Positions 1 to 6,170 of a stretch of 8,053 nucleotides of DNA are shown piece after piece. Position 1 is the stretch's first letter. Each line of letters begins with the position of its first letter. Location of the stretch: NCBI GenBank assembly GCA_964539925.1, contig CAZILB010000165.1:1-8053 (forward strand), read 5' to 3'. A model generated the notes under the pieces. That model searched no databases and was not told where the DNA came from. It saw nothing but the letters and a program-made list of their open reading frames with translations. The position numbers were made by a program, and so were the translations under genes. The DNA comes from DP-20 sp964539925 (lineage in GTDB: Bacteria; Desulfobacterota; Binatia; UBA9968).

Positions 1-11
1 GGAACTTGCAA

Positions 12-1319
12 ATGGCATCAAGGGGACACTGGTCCGGTGCGCTGGGCTTCATCCTGGCCGCCGTGGGATCCGCCGTCGGCCTCGGCAACGTCTGGCGCTT
101 TCCGTACATCGCCGGGCAGTACGGCGGCGCCGCCTTCATTCTGCTTTACATTGGCTGCATCCTCGCCATCGGTATTCCGCTCTTGCTCGCCGAATTCCTC
201 ATCGGCAGAAAAACTCAACGTAACCCTGTGGGGGCGTTTCGAGCGCTCCGCCCGGGCTCGCCATGGGTTTTTTCCGGCTATCTCGGCGTCGCCAGCAGCT
301 TCGTCATCCTCTCCTATTACGCCGTCGTCGGCGGCTGGGTGTTGCACTACGCCTATCTTTCGTTGCTCGACACCTTCGCCGGCCAATCGCCCGAGCAGAT
401 TGCCGCTCTATTCGGCGCCCTGAATGCCAACCGGTGGCTGCAAATTTTCTGGCTGATGATCCTGATGCTGGTCACCATCAGCATTGTTTCCAAAGGCGTA
501 TCGAAAGGCATCGAAACCGGCAATAAAATCATGATGCCGCTGCTCTTTGCGCTGCTCCTGGTGCTGCTTTTCTACGCGCTGCAAACGGACGGCGCGGCCG
601 CCGGGCTGGCGTTTTTGCTGCGGCCGGAATGGCACGAGTTGGGTCCCACCGCGGTTCTTGAAGCGCTCGGCCAGGCTCTTTTCTCGCTGAGCCTGGGTAT
701 GGGTGCGATGATTACCTACGGCAGCTATCTTTCGCGTCACAACAATCTCGTGCGCTGCTCGTTCTTGATCGCTTTCGGCGATACCCTGGTGGCGATCCTC
801 GCCGGATTGGTGGTCTTTCCGCTGGTCTTCACCTTTGCCCTGGAGCCATCGGCGGGGCCGGGATTGATTTTTCAAACACTTCCCATCGCCTTTTCTCAAT
901 TGCCGGGCGGATACTGGGTCGCGCTGGCCTTTTTCGTTCTCTTGAGCTTTGCTGCGCTGACATCGGCGATTTCGCTGCTCGAAGTCGCGTGCGCCTATTT
1001 TATCGACGAGCAATATTGGTCGCGCCGCAATGCAAGCTGGACCCTGGGAATTTTTATTTTCTTAATGGGCATCCCTTCCGCTGTCGGCGGGGAGTTTCTG
1101 GGTTTCATGGACGGCCTTGCGACCAACTATATGCTGCCGCTCGGAGCGCTCTTGATCGCGGTTTTTACCGGCTGGGCACTGAAGCATGCCGAGAGAAGAG
1201 ACGAATTTACCTCAGGCGAAGTCTCGCCTTCCCGATTCACCGGCTGGTTATTTCTTATCCGCTTTGTGACCCCGGTGGCCGTCATCCTGATCTTTCTCCA
1301 TCAGTTGAGATTGTTCTGA
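12..1319 (+). CDS. Sodium-dependent transporter, NSS/SNF family (LeuT fold)
   Basis: This is an inner-membrane Na+-coupled symporter, probably for an amino acid or related small organic solute; the substrate cannot be read from sequence. The 435-aa protein opens with the family signature: SAVGLGNVWRFPYI at residues 20-33 (unwound TM1, Na+/substrate site), then GGAAF and the TM2 run IPLLLAEFLIGR. TM6 carries SLSLGMGAMITYGSYL (residues 225-240), matching the unwound TM6 segment of LeuT. TM7-TM8 show FGDTLVAILAGLVVFP (255-270) and AALTSAISLLEV (314-325), the second Na+ site region. About 11 membrane segments are visible, the usual bacterial number (eukaryotic relatives have 12), and the length is normal for bacterial members, so the gene looks complete. 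The ATG at 12 is chosen because family members start MASRGHW-like; a TTG two codons earlier is in frame. A GGAA at 1-4 could be the edge of a ribosome site. No MetS-like hydrophobic small subunit follows. Confidence 0.95.
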   Translation: MASRGHWSGALGFILAAVGSAVGLGNVWRFPYIAGQYGGAAFILLYIGCILAIGIPLLLAEFLIGRKTQRNPVGAFRALRPGSPWVFSGYLGVASSFVILSYYAVVGGWVLHYAYLSLLDTFAGQSPEQIAALFGALNANRWLQIFWLMILMLVTISIVSKGVSKGIETGNKIMMPLLFALLLVLLFYALQTDGAAAGLAFLLRPEWHELGPTAVLEALGQALFSLSLGMGAMITYGSYLSRHNNLVRCSFLIAFGDTLVAILAGLVVFPLVFTFALEPSAGPGLIFQTLPIAFSQLPGGYWVALAFFVLLSFAALTSAISLLEVACAYFIDEQYWSRRNASWTLGIFIFLMGIPSAVGGEFLGFMDGLATNYMLPLGALLIAVFTGWALKHAERRDEFTSGEVSPSRFTGWLFLIRFVTPVAVILIFLHQLRLF

Positions 1320-1333
1320 TTGAATAAACTTCC

Positions 1334-1340
1334 AAGGAGG
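1334..1340 (+). promoter_or_regulatory. Strong Shine-Dalgarno (AAGGAGG) after the transporter
   Basis: AAGGAGG is a near-perfect anti-16S match. It lies 6 nt before an ATG at 1347 and 8 nt before an overlapping GTG at 1349, both acceptable spacings. It is the best ribosome site in the window but leads into a reading frame with no recognisable family. It overlaps the perfect palindrome GGCCGGCC (1339-1346). Confidence 0.45.
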
Positions 1341-1346
1341 CCGGCC

Positions 1347-1469
1347 ATGTGGAACGGAGGCGAAGCGGAAAATTCTTTGGGACAATGCGGTCAAACTTTT
1401 CGGCCCGCGAATCCTGGATTGATGCCGGCGTCCGCGAGCCAAGCAGCGCGGATCGATTTCTTTCGTTGA
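1347..1469 (+). CDS. Candidate 40-aa small protein, unknown function
   Basis: I do not recognise this ORF. It is called because an AAGGAGG site sits 6 nt upstream of its ATG, 27 nt after the transporter stop, so it could be translated from the transporter mRNA. The product would be 40 aa (MWNGGEAENSLGQ...), polar, with no membrane segment. That argues against a MetS-type small subunit, a hydrophobic single-span protein found beside some NSS transporters. A competing frame starts at the overlapping GTG (1349) and runs 79 codons to a TAG at 1586-1588; its second half has somewhat more coding-like third positions. At most one of the two is likely real, and both may be chance ORFs behind a fortuitous purine run. 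Confidence 0.22.
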   Translation: MWNGGEAENSLGQCGQTFRPANPGLMPASASQAARIDFFR

Positions 1470-1562
1470 AGCCGGCGCCGCGCGACCATGAGGCTAAACT
1501 GCTGTGCCTGATAGCGATCCCGGAAATTTTCCCGGCCGGCGACAGGGAGCCTGCAAACTCGC

Positions 1563-1591
1563 TTGACAGGCCTGCTATCGTCTGCTAGCGG
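1563..1591 (+). promoter_or_regulatory. Candidate sigma-70 promoter upstream of the VOC gene
   Basis: A perfect -35 TTGACA (1563-1568) is followed by a 17-nt spacer and then TAGCGG (1586-1591). TG lies one base before the -10 (TGC-TAGCGG), the extended -10 arrangement. The -10 itself is poor, with only TA matching TATAAT. Transcription would start near 1598, leaving about 110 nt of leader before the VOC start. It would give the VOC gene its own promoter, independent of the transporter. Confidence 0.3.
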
Positions 1592-1695
1592 TCGCGAGAA
1601 AAGGCGTCAAGCCATTGACTCGCTAAGACCCGGACACGCATGACGGTTTGAGCCATGAAAACCCTCTGAACGTATTGAGCGGCCGCAATGAATGG

Positions 1696-1701
1696 AAGGA
1701 G
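1696..1701 (+). promoter_or_regulatory. Shine-Dalgarno AAGGAG deciding the VOC start
   Basis: AAGGAG lies 8 nt upstream of the ATG at 1710. The alternative in-frame ATG at 1692 would place this motif inside the coding sequence and has no comparable site of its own. The later start is therefore preferred. Confidence 0.65.
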
Positions 1702-1709
1702 CATCTCCC

Positions 1710-2795
1710 ATGCAAAATCCTGAACCGAAGGGCGCAGTGCATTGGATCGATCACTATGTGGTTGGAACCAACGACATGGGCGCTTGGGTCGACTGGGCGG
1801 TCAACGCCACGGGCATCACCCGCCGGCCGATCATCGGGCTCACTACGGCGGCGAGAAAAAGAAACATCAAGATCACCAGCTTTCTCTGGTGGGAGGGCGG
1901 CTCCTGCCGCATCGGCGCGTTTCTCCAGCCGGAAATTTTCCCGCCGGCGAAACCTCTGGGCGAAGACCTGCCGCGCTGCGGTTTTTACATTCGGCCCGAG
2001 GACGTCGACACGCACCTCAGGCGACTTGACCGGCATAAAATCCTGCACAGCGATGCGATTCGCACGGCCGCCGACGGCGAAGAAGGCAGCGTGATTTATT
2101 TCGCCGATCCCGACGGCAATCAATACGAGTTTTGGGCTCCGATAAATATGCCCGAGGGCGCCATGGAGATCGCCACCGAGGAAAATGTCGGTCGCATAAG
2201 CCACGCCGTGTTCGGCGCCCGCGAGCTTGCCCGAACCGCCGCGTTCTTTGAGAAATATTGCGGTATCGAGACCGAGCAGAACGCCAAGACCGCAGAGGGC
2301 ACGCTGGTGCTCAGACTACGCGCGGGCAGCCGCCTGGTCTACAAACTAGTTGACAGGGTCGACGAGCGCGTCTCCGGTCATGGAACCTGGTGGGATATGC
2401 ATACCGCGCTGACGGTTCGGCACGAAGAGTTCTTGCCCAGCTACCGGCGCATGTGGGACGGCATTCCTGAAGAACAAGGTTATAAGGGGGATTTGAACCT
2501 TTCCCTGGCAGAACAAGAGGCCCTGCCCGCGCGCACTGGATTACATCGCAGCCCGGTCGGTCTCAGGTGGAAGGAGATCTGCGAGCGCGGCGATGAATTT
2601 TACGACTGGGATTGTCATTCCTTTCACTTCATCGGCGGCAAACCGCTCAAAGCCGACGGCTCCATGGCGCTCTACGATGCGGTGCTGCAGGAAGAATATC
2701 TCCTCGATCTCGCTGAGTCGTTGAAGAAAAGTAACGAACCCGACTTGATGAAGGGATTAGGCGCCGAAAACCCGTTCAAACTGCGCGAAGGCTGA
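1710..2795 (+). CDS. VOC (glyoxalase/bleomycin-resistance/dioxygenase fold) family protein, two modules
   Basis: A cytosolic protein of 361 aa with two successive vicinal-oxygen-chelate modules, about residues 10-143 and 162-310. This superfamily includes glyoxalase I, extradiol dioxygenases and related metal enzymes; I cannot assign a substrate. Module 1 begins HWIDHYVVGTND (His15, first-strand ligand position) and ends with the typical FADPDGNQYEFW (Glu140, last-strand ligand position). Module 2 begins GRISHAVFGARE (His165), has DMHTALTVR (His231) and ends YDWDCHSFHFIGG (His306). By eye alignment, His306 occupies the position where Glu is usual, and module 1 seems to have Cys90 where a His is often found. 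No signal peptide or membrane segment is visible. The ATG at 1710 is chosen for its AAGGAG; an ATG at 1692 would add six residues. Its 3' end faces the SH3 gene across 180 bp. The family call is firm; the reaction is unknown. Confidence 0.88.
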   Translation: MQNPEPKGAVHWIDHYVVGTNDMGAWVDWAVNATGITRRPIIGLTTAARKRNIKITSFLWWEGGSCRIGAFLQPEIFPPAKPLGEDLPRCGFYIRPEDVDTHLRRLDRHKILHSDAIRTAADGEEGSVIYFADPDGNQYEFWAPINMPEGAMEIATEENVGRISHAVFGARELARTAAFFEKYCGIETEQNAKTAEGTLVLRLRAGSRLVYKLVDRVDERVSGHGTWWDMHTALTVRHEEFLPSYRRMWDGIPEEQGYKGDLNLSLAEQEALPARTGLHRSPVGLRWKEICERGDEFYDWDCHSFHFIGGKPLKADGSMALYDAVLQEEYLLDLAESLKKSNEPDLMKGLGAENPFKLREG

Positions 2796-2835
2796 TACCC
2801 TCCGCCCAGATTAGCGCATCTTTCCGAAGGATCGT

Positions 2836-2867
2836 CGGCGCCGCCGGACTTAAAACCCGCCGGCGCA
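2836..2867. terminator. Weak stem-loop candidate between convergent genes
   Basis: The 180-bp stretch between the facing 3' ends (2796-2975) holds GC-rich inverted arms: GCGCCG on the left and CGGCGC on the right, around an AT-containing loop (ACTTAAAACC). A nested GCCGG/CCGGC pairing is also possible. No T-run follows on either strand, so intrinsic termination is only a guess. I see nothing else in this stretch. Confidence 0.2.
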
Positions 2868-2975
2868 GCCCAAAATGGCGCAGCGCACACCGGCTTGATC
2901 GCGTTTGCCGCCGCCGTTCGCGACCGCGCCGCTGACTCTTACGGGCGGGGTATCGAACCGGATGTGAAGATTTCC

Positions 2976-5053
2976 CTATGGCGCGGAGCTTGCCTGAACC
3001 AGATACTCTTTTCTGACGTAGCCGACGGCGCCCGACTGGTGGGCCTTGACCCGCAGCCAGCTCCCTTCCGAGTCCAGAACACTGACCCGCGATCCCGGAC
3101 CGATCTCCGCCTTGGCGGTGGCGGCGTAACGCGGCCAATCGCGCAACGGAACCGCGCGGCGCGTAACGTAACCCGAGCCGCTCGCTGCTCCTCCCCCCTT
3201 GCCGGTGTTGTTAACTTTCCGGTTAGCCGCGGGCGCGCGCTTTTGCGGCGTCGCTTCAACGATGCTCGATTCCGCCTTGCCGGACTCCCCCCGACCTTCG
3301 TCATTCGCCGAAGTCTCGCCTGCGGAAAGGGAAAGCCCGCCTTGCTCTTCAGAATGGCGCGGCTCGAAGGTGACCTCCCAACCAGCGGGCGCACCCGGCT
3401 GGGACAGCGTCCGTGCATGGCCCAGCAAATAGTAGCCGAGCGGCAGCGCCAGCAGCGAAGCCGCAGCCACGGGCAGCGCTGCTGCGGGAAATGTTTTTGC
3501 GTTCCCCCTCGTCAAAAAAATGCGCCATGACCGCTTTTGCCATGGTTTCGACGCAGGCCGAAACGGTACCAACTCTGTGTTGGACGCGGCGCTCGAGGCA
3601 GTGGCCGTCGGTTCCGCACCTTCGACCCTACTTCCGGCTGCCCCGCCGTCGGCTGAACCAGCGGCCACGAGTTTTCGACCGTCTGCAGCGCGTTCTTCAT
3701 CGAGCAAGGTTTCAGCCTGTGTTTTCGCCGCCTCAGCTTCGGCCGCGCGCTGATCGAGGAGGCAAACCTGGCGGCGGAGCTCGTCCAATTCCACCCGGCT
3801 GCTGCGCAATTGATTTTGTTTCTCCCTGAGCTCAAGCTCGAGCAACCGGATTTGCTCATTCTTCTGCGCCTCCATCTCGNNNNNNNNNNNNNNNNNNNNN
3901 NNNNNNNNNNNNNNNNNNNNNNNNNNNNNNNNNNNNNNNNNNNNNNNNNNNNNNNNNNNNNNNNNNNNNNNNNNNNNNNCCTGAGCTCAAGCTCGAGCAA
4001 CCGGATTTGCTCATTCTTCTGCGCCTCCATCTCGACGATGGAAGATTCTATAATCTGCACCAGCCCGGTGTGTTCACGCAGGGTCTCTGCGACGCTGCGG
4101 TCGGTGAGTTGTCGTTCGGATAACCAATCGGCTCTTTCTTGAATCAGCGCGCCCACCCTCGCTCTGACGGCATCAAGTTCGGCATCGCGGGCTGCCAATA
4201 AGTCGTTTGTTTCGTCGAGCCGAATTTCCAAAGCGCGGACCCGCTCGGTTGCTTGAACCAGTTCCGCCGCCTTTGTTTCGAAGGTATCGGATTCGGCTTC
4301 ACGAGCCGCCCAAAGATCTCTGGTTTCGCGGAGTTGGGTTTCGAGGTCGCGAACATCCGCCGCGAACCGATCCCGGACCTCGGCTAACTCCAACTCCTTG
4401 GCCTCGAGCTGCTCCGCTTGGCGCCTCACCTCTTCGCGCATGAGACCTGAGTCATGATCCTTGACCCGGCTCAATTCGGCGAGCTGCGCGGTGAGTTCGG
4501 TTACTTGAGATCCGAGAGCTCGAATTTGGCTATCCCGACTGAGCAGGAGTTCCTCTTTCTCACGCAATTGCAGACCGAGAAACCGAAGGGTTTCTTCGGT
4601 CGCCGACAACTCCGGCTCGTTCTTTTGCGGCGCCCTGGCCGTCTCAGGCCATCGGTGCTCCAGCTCCTCTATATTTGCATCCTCAAACCGCTCGAGCGGT
4701 GGACCGTCGCGCTCGGCGGAAAAGCGACCACGGCGACCTTTTTCTGCCGCTGATTGGCGCGCGCAAGCGAGGATTTTTTCAACGAGTTCTTTCTCGAAAT
4801 CGCTGAGGTCGGGCAAACCTTCAAGCTGGTCGATCTCGTTTTGGTATGCGGCCGCCCCATTGAGCGTCACGTTAATCAGGAACAAGCGCAACCGGCCCTC
4901 CCGATCGAACGGCGCGTCATCGAGAAAAGTCAGGAGAACCCGTGCGTCCTCGTAATTACCCGCGTCGAGAAAAAGCTCGATTTCGGAGAGCATTTTTTGG
5001 GAGCGCGAAATCTTGGCCATAGCGCATCGCCCGAAATGAAATCGCACCGCCAC
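2976..5053 (-). CDS. Coiled-coil single-pass membrane protein with C-terminal bacterial SH3 domain (split by an assembly gap)
   Basis: I do not recognise a named family. The frame entering the gap from the 5' side and the frame leaving it join exactly if the 100 Ns and one copy of the 55-bp repeat are removed, giving about 640 aa from the GTG at 5053. In order (joined numbering): a helical N-terminal part with EIELFLDAGNYEDARVLL (about 24-41), weakly TPR-like; a long charged coiled coil (about 150-405); an Ala/Ser/Gly linker; a basic stretch (KPWQKRSWRIF, about 451-461); one hydrophobic segment (about 470-494, LPVAAASLLALPLGYYLLG); a polar region; and an SH3b domain (about 575-635) with GSRVSVLDSEGSWLRVK and GAVGYVRKEYL. 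The positive-inside rule predicts a cytoplasmic coiled coil and a periplasmic SH3, which in bacteria usually contacts cell wall. The GTG start has GAGG 7 nt upstream (5061-5064); an ATG at 5020 (MAKISRSQK) is the alternative. As deposited, the gap shifts the frame. Confidence 0.8.
3825..3879. repeat. 55-bp direct repeat, left copy at gap edge
   Basis: These 55 bases, from CCTGAGCTCAAG to CCTCCATCTCG, are identical to 3980-4034 and abut the N run directly. They encode, on the minus strand, MEAQKNEQIRLLELELR of the SH3 protein. Each copy ends exactly at the Ns, which suggests overlapping contig ends rather than a biological repeat. Confidence 0.95.
3880..3979. other. Assembly gap: 100 Ns
   Basis: Exactly 100 unknown bases, the conventional placeholder for a scaffold join of unknown size. 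It lies inside the coiled-coil region of the SH3 gene. The Ns plus one repeat copy total 155 bases, which is not a multiple of three, so the gene appears frame-shifted as deposited. Confidence 0.98.
3980..4034. repeat. 55-bp direct repeat, right copy at gap edge
   Basis: This is the second exact copy of the 55-bp sequence, starting at the first base after the Ns. Merging it with the copy at 3825-3879 leaves one continuous open frame on the minus strand. Confidence 0.95.
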
Positions 5054-5553
5054 CAGACGACCTCGCCCCCATCACGTTCGTCGGTGCCGTTGATTTATCG
5101 ATATCGAAACAAAGGGCCCGCGTCAATAACGCCCAAGAGGCGGCGTATCTGCCCCCCCTACCCCCGCGCGGCGGGAGCTAGGATCATCCGTTAGCGCGAA
5201 CCCGAACCCCATAACAGCCACTAGACAGCAAGCATGGGGCCGCCCGCTGCCGGCGTGACATTTTTTCCTCACAAATGCTTCGAATGACTCAAGAATGAAA
5301 GGTTTTGTGCCCTGCCGCTCGAAGCAGCAGAGAGCCGCCAGGCTGATTTCGTAGGTGAATTTCCTAAAAACCGGGGAGAAATCCCTGACAATAAAAATCC
5401 GCTCGAGTGACCGACGTTGCGCGCGCCAGGATATCGCTTGGGCCGACCGGGCGATCCGCCGCCGATCTGACCAGGACCCGAAATGATCTCTCAGCGCGGA
5501 TAACGGAAGCGCGGCCTCGAAGCTTTCTTTCGGCAATCTTTATTCCCGATGCA
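5054..5553. other. 500-bp intergenic region upstream of the SH3 gene
   Basis: It lies between the 3' end of the DTW gene and the 5' end of the SH3 gene, both on the minus strand. It contains the promoter candidate at 5098-5126, a 10-bp palindrome TCGATATCGA (5098-5107), and a homopolymer-rich C tract near 5152-5165. A minus-strand frame at 5123-5536 stays open for 137 codons, but it has only a TTG start and no recognisable family, and I do not call it. I see no RNA gene and no clear terminator for the upstream genes. Confidence 0.5.
5098..5126 (-). promoter_or_regulatory. Candidate promoter of the SH3/coiled-coil gene
   Basis: Read on the minus strand, TTGACG (5126-5121, 5 of 6 to consensus) is followed by a 17-nt spacer and TATCGA (5103-5098, weak -10). 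Transcription would begin near 5091, about 40 nt before the GTG start or 70 nt before the alternative ATG. The -10 overlaps the palindrome TCGATATCGA, which could be a small operator or chance. Confidence 0.3.
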
Positions 5554-6156
5554 CTAACTTGGTTCCCTTGCCGAAGCCCTCAGGATGCCGCGCGCAATGA
5601 GCGTGCCCTCTATCTTGACGCGGTAGAGCTTCATCAGTTGCGCCGCCACCGCAGCGCCTTCGACAATGCCGAGAGCGTGAGCGATCGCCGGCAACGTGGC
5701 CATCCGTTCGGGCCGGCTTTGAGCGCGAATTTGAAACCCCTGCTCCCGCGGCGCGCCGATCTTGACCCTCGGCACCTGTTTCAACTCATGGTGGCGTGTG
5801 TAGATTTTCCTCGCCTGGCGCCAGGTGCCATCGGGCACGACAAGCTGAATCGGCCCCGGCTCCCGCTCCACCAGCGCCAGGTCCAATTCCACCGCATCGT
5901 CCGCGGGGTATAGTAAAAACGTCCGATACGCTGGGGTCAAAAGATCTGTTAAATCGAGCGGTTCACGCCGTTCGCCGCGGATGCGCATCTCGCTGTTGAC
6001 CAGCGCTCTCAGCGCCAGCAGGCCGGTATTGCTGCTGCGGGTCAGTTCGCGGTGATGAATGACGAGACTAATCCGGGTGCGCAAATCCAGCCGGTGTATC
6101 GATGCGCACAAGCAACGAGCGGTCGACGCCGCGCATATCGGACATCGCTCCATCAT
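5554..6156 (-). CDS. DTW-domain tRNA-uridine aminocarboxypropyltransferase (TapT-like)
   Basis: The DTW family includes E. coli TapT (YfiP), which moves the 3-amino-3-carboxypropyl group of S-adenosylmethionine onto U47 of tRNA (acp3U). The 200-aa product shows the family features in order (numbering from the second ATG at 6153): a zinc-type cysteine set CPIC...CLC (Cys4, Cys7, Cys14, Cys16); HHRELTRSSNTG (33-44); the name-giving PDGTWRQARKIY (107-118, D-G-T-W); and RPERMATLPAIAHAL (147-161). The length is normal for single-domain bacterial members and the gene is complete. The start is either of two tandem ATGs (6156 or 6153), and neither has a clear Shine-Dalgarno. It lies 14 nt downstream of the MFS stop on the same strand, so translational coupling is plausible. 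The family is certain; the exact tRNA position is inferred from characterised relatives. Confidence 0.93.
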   Translation of the reverse strand: MMERCPICAASTARCLCASIHRLDLRTRISLVIHHRELTRSSNTGLLALRALVNSEMRIRGERREPLDLTDLLTPAYRTFLLYPADDAVELDLALVEREPGPIQLVVPDGTWRQARKIYTRHHELKQVPRVKIGAPREQGFQIRAQSRPERMATLPAIAHALGIVEGAAVAAQLMKLYRVKIEGTLIARGILRASAREPS

Positions 6157-6170
6157 ATTTCGATGACGAG

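Noticed and set aside
408..1013. A 201-codon minus-strand frame opposite the transporter
   Set aside because: It is antisense to a strongly supported NSS transporter, highly charged, without a recognisable domain.
3413..3829. Plus-strand open frames opposite the SH3 gene
   Set aside because: They are antisense to a coding sequence with a recognisable SH3b domain and membrane span, and show no domain of their own.
3512..3860. Frame that continues from the 5' half of the SH3 gene through the Ns to a stop at 3512
   Set aside because: After the gap its translation is Ser/Arg-rich nonsense, while the neighbouring frame continues the coiled coil, membrane span and SH3 domain. The continuation is an artefact of the 155-base insertion.
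5123..5536. A 137-codon minus-strand frame in the 5054-5553 intergenic region
   Set aside because: It has a TTG start, no ribosome site and no recognisable domain, and it ends in the promoter region of the SH3 gene. It is probably a chance open frame in GC-rich DNA, although a real orphan gene cannot be excluded.
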